From: Coffea arabica
Taxonomy: Eukaryota; Streptophyta; Magnoliopsida; Gentianales; Rubiaceae
Length of the DNA stretch: 64,000 bases
Assembly (NCBI RefSeq): GCF_036785885.1
Contig: NC_092312.1
Span: 19,486,001 to 19,550,000, forward strand
Direction of reading: 5' to 3'
This document shows, one piece after another, positions 25,870 through 36,575 of this stretch (positions are counted from its first letter, which is position 1; every line of letters starts with the position of its first letter). The notes beneath the pieces were generated by a model. That model made no database searches and was not told the DNA's origin. It saw only the letters and a list, made by a program, of their open reading frames with translations. The translations under genes and the position numbers were made by a program.

Positions 25870-27778
25870 TCAAATGACGCCCTTTTCTAATTTAGCTTTT
25901 GATAGTATAACTTCCTTCACAAGTCTATTAAAATTCAAGTATGATGAACCATCAAGGCCAGTTGCTTCTTCTGCCTTCAGCTTCCAGTCCGTAGCTTTTC
26001 TCTTCATCTCTCTTCCTTTATCTCCTTCGATCAATTCTCTCACGATTTTTTCCACTTCATTTCTTTTCACATTTGTATCAATCTCCATCCCGATGCCCCA
26101 TTCTTGACATGCATACCTACAATTGGTAAGTTGATCAGCAAAAAATGGCCAACAAATCACGGGCACACCACAGCACAAGCTTTCCAAAATTGAGTTCCAT
26201 CCACTATGTGTCAAGAATCCTCCGGTTGAGGAATGTTTGAGCACTTGCTCTTGAGCGCACCACCCTGTAATCATACCTCTTTCTTTAGTTTCTTCAACAA
26301 ATTCAGGTGGCAAAATTGCAGAATCGCCCACAACAAGGTCGGGTCTTAATATCCACAGGAAACTTTTGTTACTGTTAGCTAGTCCCCAAGCGAACTCCAC
26401 CAGTTGTTCTGGCGTCAGCACAGCTATGCTGCCAAAGTTTACATAGAGCACTGAATTTGCTTCCTTTGTGTTCAACCATTGAATGCACTCTGCGTCTTCT
26501 TTCCATAAGTTGGATCCAATAGATTGATGACTATCTTGTGGAAGCTGATTGAACAAAAGCTGAAGAGGGCCAATGGCGTATATGGGAGGACACATGCTCG
26601 AAAGAGAATTTAGAACATCGAACTCAAGGGAGTCAAATGTATTGATCATCAATGCCGATGCTTGGGAAGCTCTCGCAGATTCAGTTATGGCGAAGTTTAG
26701 CATTATGTTGTCTGGATCTGTTGTTCGAATAAAGCTGGGGAAGTCTCTTAGACGTATCTCAGGCATTCCTGGAAGCCAATCCATTTTGGTGTCTAAATAT
26801 CCGTTTGTCAGATAGCTTGCATCTGTTGTTACAAAAAGGTCGCACAAGTATTGGCATCATTCATCTGAGCGATCACTTCAAAGAAATGTAATTAAGCGCA
26901 CAACTATTCTGCTCCAAGCATCTCAAGGGAAAATGCTCTATAGCACTAAAATTTGATGCATTTGAAGTACCCTTTGAAAGTTAAAAAGAGTACCTCTTAA
27001 GTCTGGATACAGTACCTTTACTTTTTATGACAATAGCAAAGCACCAACCGTATTTAGGACTTTCCAGTAGTCATGCAGTAGAACCACATTGCATTATAAT
27101 GTTTTAGATTCCCCATTTTAACTGACATCTATTAAATTGGAAAAGAACTCGTATCCAAAGTTTTATGATATCCATCTGTTGCTTTTCTCATGATAATGAC
27201 ATGTGATTAAATCTTGAAATTAATTGTTGTCAAATTTAATCTCTGTCAAAGGAAACAGTTGATTAATGAAAACACAAAGACCACTGTTTTTTTTTTTTTT
27301 TTAAATAAACAAGTACCAAGAAACAGCTAAAATTTTCTCATTTATCAGCAATCTTAGACATCTCAAAGAATCTACAATCTAGTTATGCGAGTAAATCAAA
27401 TTGAACCATTAAAATACCTTTAAGAGGCACGAGTCCCTTTTTCACAAGATGTTCAACATGTTTATAGCACATCAAGCTGCAGGCATTAGCAGTCCGAAAA
27501 AGAACACCAGGGACCCCAATTTCCCCAGCAGCTTCAAGAGCAAAGGACATGATTGCGTCAGAAATTATACATGTTACAGGAGGAACATTCAAAGATTCTG
27601 GTGCATCATTGAGTCTCTTTATTAGTTCCCGAAGAGGGCCAAAGCAATGGTTTCGAGTCGAATCACATAGTGATGGAATGTCTTGTGTTGCATTATTATC
27701 ATCAGTTGAAGTTGAGATGCCATCTGGGATAGCTTTGAACTGAAAATCTGAAAAGCCATCAAGAGACTTGGGACCGCT
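25870..27778 (-). pseudogene. UGT85A copy lacking its 5' end
   Basis: Exon 2 (26822 down to 25870) is fully open and carries a complete PSPG box (WCAQEQVL ... HSGWNS ... PFFADQ). Exon 1 ends at 27418 with the family phase-1 donor, and the intron of about 595 bp has normal borders. Reading upstream, similarity runs from SGPKSLDGFSDF through [11 protein letters not shown] and the catalytic Asp region (ISDAIMSF) but stops abruptly near 27778. The first 55-60 residues, including the catalytic His in PAQGHINP, are absent, and I do not find them elsewhere on this strand before the next copy. About 430 codons remain open, so the truncation is either recent or the product is still made from another start. 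It would lack the catalytic His. SDA replaces the usual SDG. Confidence 0.85.
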
Positions 27779-27987
27779 TTGAACCTTTCATTGAATTGGG
27801 TTTAAGTATTGAATCCGATTTATATATGAGTTTAGTTTAGATTTTATTGGACTCAAATTCAATATAAGTCCTAACAGTTAGTCTATATCTATATGCATGC
27901 ATACATTACATACATACAGACATATATATAATACATTTATACTTTGGTATTTATAATTATGTATCCAAATAACTACATTGCATCACT

Positions 27988-28145
27988 ATTGTCACAGATG
28001 GGGCTTTTGATGCTCAGTTGATGAGTGGTGGTATGGATTTTGTGGTTTTAAATTCTCCTGGTCAGGTAATGCACAAAATCTCCAAGAAGCTATTTGTAAT
28101 TTGCAGAATCTGCAGTTCAAGCGGAAGCATTAGCTTGTCTGGAAG
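27988..28145 (+). pseudogene. RNase H-like fragment, probably from a LINE
   Basis: The plus strand reads IVTDGAFDAQLMSGGMDFVV and then SPGQ, matching the start of the RVT_3-type RNase H fold (catalytic Asp in x-D-G-x-F). About 40 codons further on, in another frame, it reads SAVQAEALACLEE, matching the second motif (catalytic Glu in AEALA). Order and spacing fit the domain, which in plants is common at the end of LINE polyproteins and in stand-alone relics. No reverse transcriptase was recognised nearby. It is degenerate and short. Confidence 0.5.
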
Positions 28146-28564
28146 AGCATTAGTGTCGGCAATGAGGCTTTAGTCCTGTTTGATCACCAATTTAACACTT
28201 AAATTTAATAGGTTTAGATCTTAATATATTTAAACTGTTTGATAATAAAAAATTGAACATTTGAATTAATTAACTAACACTGAATTTTCTAAACAAAATT
28301 TGCTCCAAAAATTAAGTAAACTATTCACTTATCACTGAATGTGATATACACTCAAATGTATTAGATTTACTATTTAACAATTCAATAATTTAATGGATTC
28401 AAATTTCATATTTCAGATTTTAAATTTCAATTTTATCAAACGCACCTTTATTGTACCTCTCTACCAGTCAAAACTGATTGTATGTTATTGTTTATCCTAC
28501 CTTTGCACGTTATCTGGCTCACCCCCAATGTTAGGAATGTCATTAATGATGTTATAACTATGTT

Positions 28565-28618
28565 GTCTTTCTATTCTAAGTTGTATTAGGTAGTCTTTCT
28601 ATTCTAAGTTGTATTAGA
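28565..28618. repeat. 28-bp direct tandem repeat
   Basis: GTCTTTCTATTCTAAGTTGT followed by ATTAG occurs twice with a 28-bp period. The second unit ends in the target site of the neighbouring hAT MITE. Confidence 0.8.
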
Positions 28619-29056
28619 CAGGGGCTGCAAACGAACTGAACAGCTCGTGAGTGGCTCGAGTCAAGCTCGACTCGAGTTGGATCAATATCGAGTTCGAGCT
28701 GGCTCGAGTCAAAATTGAGTTCGAACTCAAGTTCAAAATATTAAGCTCGGCTCGAGCATATATATATATATTTTTTTTTATTTTTTTTAAAGTATATATA
28801 CATATTTTTTTATTTTAAGTATATATTTTTTTATATTTTTATTTTAATAGTAAAATTACATATATATCCTTAATATTTTATTGTTTATTAAGAAAAAATT
28901 ATTATTTTTTTTATTTTTTATTTTTTTGAGCTCGAGCTCAAGCTTTAAATTGTCAGCTTGTTGAGCTCGAATTCGAGTTCGAATTCAATGAAATTAAATC
29001 AAGACTCGGTTCGATTAAACCAAAACTCGACTCGATTCGGTTCGTTTGCAGCCCTA
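28619..29056. mobile_element. hAT-type MITE
   Basis: 438 bp. The ends CAGGGGCTGCAAACGAAC and, inverted, TAGGGCTGCAAACGAAC form terminal inverted repeats. An 8-bp perfect target duplication GTATTAGA flanks it (28611-28618 and 29057-29064), the size generated by hAT transposases. The interior is CTCGAG-rich near both ends and A+T in the centre, with no coding capacity. Degenerate relatives appear at 8150-8560, 13455-13600, 15650-16180 and 24540-24670. Confidence 0.85.
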
Positions 29057-30027
29057 GTATTAGATAAAGTTGGCAAGGATCCTTCTTGCCCATGAGTTAG
29101 CGGTTGCTGTAATGTTATTGCTACCTCTCATTAATATTAATTTTCTGTTCGTGTTTTTCACAAAAAGGTTTTAATGTTGTAGTTCTATGGATATTAAATT
29201 AGCTTGAGAACTGAATAACTAAAGTAAGTATATTAAGAAAATTAAGGAGCAATAAGTGAGTTTTAGTTAAACCCAAATTTGGCTCATAACCCAAATATTT
29301 TGTGATTCAAGTATTAGTTTCACATTTATCAACTTGAAACTTATAATCCGAGATCCGCAAATGATACTAACTATATGAGTCGAGTTTGGACTTGTTAAAA
29401 CCCGACTTAGATGGCGTAATTGACAGTGTAGCACGAGGTATCATGTTCAATTTTTTTAAGTTTTCTTTTTTATTCAACATTCATCCCCTGTCCTTCATGC
29501 CTTAAATTATGGTAAGAGGTCATACAACTTTCTTTTAAAAATGATCTTTTAAAATGAAGTGGGAAAGAAAAATTTTAAGCTCTCTGTATCTCTCTCTCTC
29601 AAGGAAAGATTTCAAATCTTTTAAAGGAAAATAAAAAAAATTGGAGGCCAACCAGTCAAATCAAAGATCTTACTATCACTTAACATTTTTTTTTTTAAAG
29701 ATGAGAATTAAGCACCCTTATGTGTTTACTGGATTCGGAATCATCATATTCATAGACTTCTTTTCATTTTTATTATCTATTAAATTTCAAAGAGTTATTG
29801 CAAATATACCAATTTTTTTTTGGTTTTCAACTGGTGATCATAGACGATTACAACTGAGTTCTACAAGCACATCCCATAACATAAAATGAAACAGCTACTA
29901 TATCGAGAGAGAGAGAGAGAAGTTAAGCATCAAAGATGCAACATTGGAATCAGTCCTAATTTACTTGATCAGGGCAGAAGTCGATCCCACAAGATAAGTT
30001 GAAGCTCAAGCCATGGGAATAGGAAAC

Positions 30028-30170
30028 GTGCATGCATTATCTTGGTTGCTGCATACTTGCAAGTAACCTTTATCTAAAATCTGGATAATTAGGTACAGGC
30101 CAACATGCATGCATTTTCTTGATTACTGAATATTTGCAAGTTACCTTTAACTCAAATCTGGAAATTAGGC
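30028..30170. repeat. Imperfect direct duplication of about 70 bp
   Basis: The block from GTGCATGCATTATCTTGGTT to AATTAGGTAC (30028-30096) recurs diverged at 30105-30170. It lies just beyond the stop of the SINE-broken UGT copy and so may be part of its old 3' region. Confidence 0.7.
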
Positions 30171-30197
30171 ATTGTTGGGTTGGAGTGATGAAATGAG

Positions 30198-32045
30198 CTA
30201 AGGCTTTTGGGCACGAGATTCCCCTCTTAGGTGATTTACCAGCAATTTGAAGTTGTTGTAAGATGTCCCACCAGGCTTTGTAGCCCTCTCTGCTTTATCC
30301 TTCCATTCCATGATCTTTTCCTTCATTTCCTTTCCTTTGCTTCCCTCCATTAACTCCCTTACTAGCCCTTCTACTTCATCTCTTTTAACATTATTATCAA
30401 TCTCCATTCCAATTTCCCATTTGGTACAAATGTAAAGACAATTTGTTGGCTGTTCACCAAAAAAAGGCCAACAAACCATTGGCACGCCTTCACAATTGCT
30501 TTCCAATGTTGAATTCCACCCACTGTGTGTCAAGAATCCTCCAATCGAAGGATGGCTGAGAAACCAACTCCCAATAAAGGAGTTGGCCACCACTGTAAGG
30601 GTTCAAATCTTGTCTTCCATCAATGTGTCTCAATATGAGGAGTGCTCTAAATCCATGCGGGTGAGTGGTGCACCCGTCTGGTCAGATGGTGATTAAGTCT
30701 CCGTCCAGTTCCCCCGACTTAATTGGCTCACTCCCTAGAGTCGCTTCCCTTAAAGTAAATTTCCCTCCTGTTAGGAGTAGGAGTAGCCGAGGAGTAGGAG
30801 TAGGCTAGACGTCACCGCTAGTGAAAAAAAAAAAAAAACAAAGGATGGCCGAGAATTTTCTCTTGTGGGCACCAATCAAGCAGCAGTCCTCTGTCCTTGA
30901 TTTCATCCAAGAAATCATGATATATGACCTGTGTCCCACCATTTACAAGATTAGGCCTAATCACCCACAAGAATGGATGTTTACTATTGGCTAATCCCCA
31001 AACAAACTCCCTCAACTGACCTGGAGTCAAAATTACCAAATTCCCATAGTTCACATACACAACTGATCCAGGTTTCTTCTTGTCAAGCCAATCTATGCAT
31101 CCCATGTCCTGTTTCCACAAGCTGGAATCGAGGGAATCCAAATTCCCTCCGCGGAGTTGTTGTTCAAGCATTGATAGGGGTCCAATCGTGTACAAAGTTG
31201 GAAACTTTATTCTTATAGCATCAAAAACTTCTTTTTCCAAATCTTCAAATGAGTTGAGAATTAAGCTGCTTGTCCTCAGAGCATTTTGTAGTGACTTTAG
31301 GTTGTAATTGAACATTATGTCTCCAGGATTCGTGGATTGGACGAACGAGGGAAAGTCTTTTAGTCGAATCCCTTTCATTGCCGGTATCCAATCAAGCTCA
31401 GTATCAAGATATCCATTAGAAAAGCAGCTGTCATCTGGAAAAGAGGTTGTTTGCATCATGTAGATACTCTTATAAATTATTATCAGAATAGTCACAGAAA
31501 AAAAGACCCAAATATGCATCATGATACCTGTCAGGGGAAAGTAACCTCTTTCTCTGAGCTCTTCGTACTGAAGATAGCCTAACATCCCGCAAGCACTAGG
31601 CGTAAAGAACAGGATTTCGGGGATTCGGAATTCTCGAGCTACTTCCAAAGTGAAGCTCATGACACCATCAGAAACTATGCAAGAAACAGGTAGAACATCA
31701 GGGGAAGAGTTCAGTTCCGATATGAGTTGCTTGAATGATTGTTTGCAGTGCACAGGCATGGCTACGCACAGGTCAGGAAGATCCAATATGCCTCGCTGGT
31801 TGGACGGTGGCAAGCCATCAGCAACGGTCCGGAATCGAAAATCGTCATGTATTATGTCCAGTGGATCTGAATCCTTGGACTTGAGCAATCTGTTATAGTT
31901 GAATTCTGTGTGGACGAAAGTGATGTGAAATCCGGTATAATCGAAAAGTGATGTGGACTTGGCAAGTTTTAGCATGGGATTAATGTGGCCTTGGGCTGGG
32001 AGTGGAATACAAACTACATGAGGTTTCCTGCTTGCTGGACTCCAT
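30198..32045 (-). pseudogene. UGT85A copy interrupted by a SINE
   Basis: Exon 1 holds [10 protein letters not shown] and SDGVMSF and ends at 31528. A short intron (31435-31527, GT-AG) leads to exon 2 from 31434. The frame runs open to WCPQEKILGHP, then meets a SINE (30563-30840). Beyond it the frame resumes with [14 protein letters not shown] and stays open to the stop at 30198. The insertion therefore splits the PSPG UDP-sugar box, and the product must lose UDP-sugar binding. At the 5' end the ATG in the expected place (32045) is out of frame by one base with the rest. The long in-frame extension upstream begins at an ATG supplied by a neighbouring MITE end, so it is not native. Otherwise conserved, this looks like a recently lost gene. 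Confidence 0.88.
30563..30840 (+). mobile_element. tRNA-derived SINE, copy 3, inside a UGT
   Basis: Flanked by a 15-bp target duplication AAGGATGGCTGAGAA at 30548-30562 and AAGGATGGCCGAGAA at 30841-30855 (14 of 15 match). The body starts ACCAACTCCC, has the shared TGGCCACCAC, box B GGTTCAAATCT, the ACCCGTCTGGTC and AGTCTCC segments of copy 2, the GTAGGAGTAGGC segment of copies 1 and 4, and ends in a poly-A tail. It lies antisense to the host UGT and splits its PSPG box. Confidence 0.9.
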
Positions 32046-32158
32046 TCCGATTTCTCGATTGGGTTACTGGTAACTGTTAAAGAGTGGAAATGATAAGACA
32101 CCGCTGTGAAGATGCAAGGCGGAGGGTGGAGCTTTGGGTTTGAAGATGCACTCCAGAA

Positions 32159-32512
32159 CATGGTTCAAAGACCTGGGCCGGGCCGTCACAGGAACAGAGC
32201 TCTCCGATACGATATCGGGACAAAATAACTCCGAGATATTGGATTACCGAGAACTCGACCGAGACGTCTCTGACACAGATAAAAACTGCCGAATCGTTCC
32301 GAATCATCTCAAGTCAACTTGAATTTTTATTATTTTTGCTAATTTTTTTAATTATTTGTATTTATCATATTTTTTATATTATTCATAATTTTTAAACTAT
32401 TAAATATTTTAAAATTTGCATCTTGTCGAAACTGCGATCAATATGCCGAAAACGATATGAAACGATCCGGTTCGCGTTCAGATCACGAACGCGACCGCAA
32501 CTTTGAACCATG
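32159..32512. mobile_element. MITE, probably hAT type, upstream of the broken UGT
   Basis: The ends CATGGTTCAAAG and CTTTGAACCATG are perfect 12-bp inverted repeats. The flanks CTCCAGAA (32151-32158) and CTACAAAA (32513-32520) match at 6 of 8 positions, compatible with an old 8-bp hAT target duplication. The interior is CG-containing near the ends (ACGATATCGGG, GATCCGGTTCGC) and A+T in the middle, without coding capacity. It lies about 115 bp upstream of the ancestral start of the minus-strand UGT copy, in what was its promoter. Confidence 0.6.
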
Positions 32513-32520
32513 CTACAAAA

Positions 32521-34130
32521 TAATCAAATCATATTTTCTTTTTAGTCAAATTGTCTGTCCCCTTAAACCAATATAATGACCAGTGGTAATTAATTTCATA
32601 CGCTGAACTTTTGTCTTTGATTGGTTGGGTACCGCTACATTTGACTTCATCTGGGGATAAGGCAGAGTCTTGGAATTGACAAGACGCATCTTCCAAGAAC
32701 AGAGAAATGAAGTCTAAAAAATAGGCAATAATTTTGGTCAGTCTTCCGTTTTAATGTCGTAGGAGTGACATTTTGCCCAAAATGGTCCTTTAACTATTAA
32801 AGAGTCTGTCACCTAAATATTAAAGAGTCCATTTGAATTAGCTGTTTCTTAAGATATTTTGAAAAATTTTATCATAGCAGTGTATATAAAAAATTTTTAT
32901 TATAAAAATTTTTGATATATAATACTCCCTCCCTTTTTTTATAACTGACGTTTAAGGTTTTGCATACCAATTAAGAAAAGTTTTTCATTGTTTAAATTTA
33001 TACACTACTTTCCTTTTGTACCCTCATTAATTGTCCAATTCACCCATATTTTCTCTCACTAGAGTATTAAATGGTGCTGTTTTACTAGGCCAAAAGCAAT
33101 GCAAACTAACTCCCACCAATTATGAAAAGAGAGATAAAAGGGTAAAATTGTGAAAAAATAATTAATGCTGCATGGGGATAATAAAACTGACAGATAAAAG
33201 TACTTAAGAGCAAATTTCTTAAACGTCAGTTATAAAAAAAAGGGAGGGAGTATGAATGAAATATTTTTTGAGTTATTGTATATTATTAATTCAAACAGAT
33301 GCTGGCGCAGCAGCCGTTGAGCTTGGATTATCTGTTTTGGTGGTATAACCTCCAAAATAGATAAGTACAAACTATTTATTGGACAATTACGTTCTCTCTC
33401 TCTCTCTCTCCACAAAATGGTCGTTGCTTTGCTACATACAAAATCGGCAATTACATACATTTTCTCTATTGGATGGATGGTTGGTGATATCGGCGATAAC
33501 TTTTTCTCGCAACTGGCACGGCATCCTCTTTAGTTTATTAGTACTACAGTTCTTAAAGCCAATAGCGTAAATTGCTTCTGCGGGCTCTGGGTGCATAAAT
33601 TGCACGTATGTTTTTACTACCAAGACAGACACAAAGGGAGATGTCCTGAATAGCCAAAGGGAGTAGCAAATTCAGGGAGCTTTTCTAGATTTCATTTCAG
33701 CTAGCGTGTTTATCATGAAATCGTTCCAATTCCAAAGATGACTAGTCAAATTCCTATGTCAAATAAGTGACACAGAGAATCTGCAAATTAAAGTCCTTGT
33801 TAACTTTACATCCTATTCGTCTTATTTCTGATTTGCTCCGAAGTCTCTGAAGAAAAGTCAGTCAATACAAGTAAACTAGACATCTGGTCCTACAAGTAAG
33901 ACATTTTGGCCTGGCTTGATTGAAATATCCCCCTCCCTGAATTCGCCTTCAGTTAATTTTACGAAAAATACAAGGATGGCTGATGGCATCCATTTGACGT
34001 TGCCACAATGGTATCCCTTGTGCTGGATCAACATGCATAATCAAGATATGCATCAAAACCTGCTAGTGCTAGGAAGAAGAGAAAAAAAAGACAGGTCAAA
34101 ATTCGTTTGCAGTTTTACGACTATGTAAGG
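32521..34130. other. Intergenic between UGT copies
   Basis: Apart from the Stowaway MITE (32925-33250) and a CT microsatellite near 33392-33411, I see no gene or recognisable element. The last 100 bp before 34221 form the presumed promoter of the next UGT. Confidence 0.55.
32925..33250. mobile_element. Stowaway-like MITE (Tc1/mariner group)
   Basis: 326 bp. The terminal inverted repeats start CTCCCTCCCTTTTTTTATAA and continue through ACTGACGTTTAAG, identical at both ends over about 32 bp. It is flanked by TA on both sides (32923-32924 and 33251-33252). Start motif, TA target and size are those of plant Stowaway elements. No coding capacity. The identical arms suggest a fairly young copy. Confidence 0.9.
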
Positions 34131-34135
34131 ACACT

Positions 34136-34145
34136 ATTATAAAAA
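34136..34145 (+). promoter_or_regulatory. Putative TATA box of the second intact UGT gene
   Basis: TTATAAAAAT lies about 80 bp upstream of the ATG at 34221, the same spacing as in the first intact UGT of the cluster. Confidence 0.5.
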
Positions 34146-34220
34146 TGGCTCTCAATTGTTTCCGCTTCCGCTTCCACTTCCACTGCACAGAGAGACTTCT
34201 TGTTCCAGAACATAGCAGCC

Positions 34221-35889
34221 ATGAAGCCTCATGCCTTGGTTATTCCATATCCAGCACAAGGTCACATCCGCCCCATACTAAAATTGGCTAAAATCCTTCA
34301 CTCTCAGGGGTTTTACATCACCTTTGTCAACACAGAATTTAACCATCGACGCCTTATTCGAGCTCATGGTCCTGATTCAGTCAAGGGACTTGATGATTTC
34401 CAATTTAAGACCATTCCTGATGGTCTCTCGCCTTCGGATACAAATGCAACGCAGGACATACCTTCACTATGCAACTCTATTCAGAACACTTGTTTAGTTC
34501 CCTTCTTGAATCTCGTTAAGAATCTCAATGAATCGTCCGATTCTCCCAGAGTTAGTTGCATAGTTTCTGATGGGGTGATGAGTTTCACTTTGCAAGCTGC
34601 GGAAGAGCTGAATATTCCTGAAGTAGTGTTTTTCACTATTAGTGCCTGTGGTTTCATGGGATACCTTCATTACGCTGAACTAGTTGCAAGAGGATACGTT
34701 CCACTTAAAGGTACATCCATAGATTAATCCAAATCGTCTCCATGATTTGATTAGAATCTAGCCTTTCATCAGTTAAAGCCTGTCCTGGTATGTTCTTCTT
34801 TACATTTGACTTGTGTTTTTATCTTACTGTAGCCCCAAAAATTCTCGTTTTGAAAACCCTGAATTGCTCTGATTTCTTTTCTTAACAGAACTTCTAGCAT
34901 ACAAGTTTTAAGATCTTCAGCTAAGGTTTTACGTTTCTTGCACAGATGAAAGCTGGCTTACTAACGGCTATCTTGATACAACTATTGATTGGATTCCCGG
35001 GATGAAAGGGATCCGATTGAAAGATCTTCCAAATTTCATTAGGACAACCGATCCAGATGACATCATGCTAAATTACAACATCGTACAAACTAGGGACGCA
35101 TCCAGGGCTAGGGCCATCATATTCAATACCTACGACGATTTGGAGAAAGAAGTCCTCGAAGCCATCAATACAAAGTTTGATCGTGTTTATACCATAGGTC
35201 CACTCCTAATGATGGAACAGAATGTAAATTTTGGCAAACTTGAGTCGTTAGCATCGAGTTTGTGGGAAGAAGAGGTAGGATGTCTTGAATGGCTTGATCA
35301 AAGGGAAATGAAGTCTGTAATATATGTGAACTTTGGAAGCATCACAGTTATGTCGGTTGAACAGTTACAAGAGTTTGCATGGGGACTCGCTGATTCTAAA
35401 CAGAATTTCTTGTGGATCATTAGGCCAGACTTAGTGAGCGGTGAATCTGCAATTTTGCCGGCAGAATTTTTGGAAGAGACCAAAGACAGAGGTATTTTGG
35501 CAGGGTGGTGTCCCCAAGAACGAGTGTTAGCACACCCGTCTGTTGGAGTTTTCTTGACTCACTGTGGTTGGAATTCCACAATTGAGAGCATTTCTTGTGG
35601 AGTTCCAATGATTTGTTGGCCATTTTTTGCCGAACAACAGACAAATTGTCGATACGCATGCTCAACCTGGGAAAATGGGGTAGAGATTGATAGCAATGCT
35701 ACCAGGGAAAAAGTGGCAGAATCAGTGAAAGAGATGATGGAAGGAGAAAAAGGGAGGAACATGAGGGCGAAAGCCCTGGAATGGAAAGAGAAGGCCCGGC
35801 TAGCAACTAAACCTGGTGGCTCTTCTTATCAGAACTTGGAGAAACTGATAAGAAATACTCTTCTGGAGAACGGGACCAATTACCCCTAA
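34221..35889 (+). CDS. UGT85A: UDP-glycosyltransferase, UGT85A type, intact, two exons
   Basis: Exons 34221-34710 and 34946-35889 join at the same phase-1 intron position as the first cluster member and give 477 residues. Start [16 protein letters not shown] places the catalytic His at residue 15; the SDG Asp is residue 117. The PSPG box spans Trp351 to Gln394 with the canonical HCGWNS (the other copies have HSGWNS). The C terminus is complete. It is clearly paralogous to the gene at 20027-21588 but differs throughout, so the duplication is not recent. A different N terminus (no extension before MKPHAL), HIRP for HINP, and VFLTHC for GFLTHS may mean a different acceptor. The acceptor cannot be read from sequence. 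It is the right-hand border of the UGT cluster. Confidence 0.93.
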
Positions 35890-36490
35890 AAGTTTCTCAC
35901 TCCTTCCAAATTCTTCACGGAGTGTTGTGTGATTGTTGGATCCATCTGATTACACTATCTGTTATACTTTGCGTGTAAAAGTTATTTGAGAAACAAGTTT
36001 CCTTTAACGAGAGTGTTACCATAAAAGAACTTATGATTTGATCATGTTTTACTACTAATTTGCGTCTCAACGCCAACGGGGTAACGCGTAAAAGTCAAAA
36101 CTTGCATCTAATAAACTGCGTATTCAGCATTTCCGTGAAATATTCTGGCAACTTTTGTGGGTTCATACTTGATAGATACAGATGCATTGGGGAATATCGT
36201 ACAAAGAAATAGAGAGGCTCAAGCAATTTACGGAGGAACTTTTGGGCATCATGATCAGCTAGAAGCAGAAAACAAGAATCAAATAGGGTGTTGCCTGAAA
36301 ATTAAAAAACAAATACTTAGATGTTAGTGTCTAATAATGTACTTGCTTTAGGACGAGGCCATCATCTACAAATACATACAAATATCGAACAAGTTAAGGC
36401 AGGGAAAAAAAAAGCGCTAAACAGTGGCTAAAAAAAATGCAAAAGAGCTCCAATAATTTTAGGAATTGAAACATGCCGGACACAGCAACA
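35890..36490. other. Intergenic, 3' flank of UGT and 5' flank of tRNA-Met
   Basis: No gene is seen. It probably contains the UGT 3' UTR. A CAA triplet just before 36491 is the usual plant tRNA initiation motif. Confidence 0.5.
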
Positions 36491-36575
36491 GGGGTGGTGG
36501 CGCAGTTGGCTAGCGCGTAGGTCTCATAGCTTCTGAGTTATCCTGAGGTCGAGAGTTCGAGCCTCTCTCACCCCA
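36491..36575 (+). tRNA. trnM-CAU: Elongator tRNA-Met (CAT) with intron
   Basis: The seven-base acceptor arm GGGGTGG pairs with TCACCCC ahead of discriminator A36575. Box A is TGGCGCAGTTGG, the anticodon loop holds CAT (in TCTCATAGC), followed by a short intron of about 11 bases as in other plant elongator tRNA-Met genes, then box B GAGTTCGAGCC. A T4 run at 36580-36583 can terminate Pol III. The arms are intact, so it looks functional. Confidence 0.95.

Larger units (their letters stand above)
27790..30190. other. Intergenic between two UGT pseudogenes
   Basis: Holds an RNase H-like fragment (27988-28145), a 28-bp tandem repeat (28565-28618), an hAT MITE (28619-29056), AT-rich DNA, a GA run near 29905 and a duplicated block of about 70 bp (30028-30096 and 30105-30170). 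No intact gene was seen. Confidence 0.55.
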
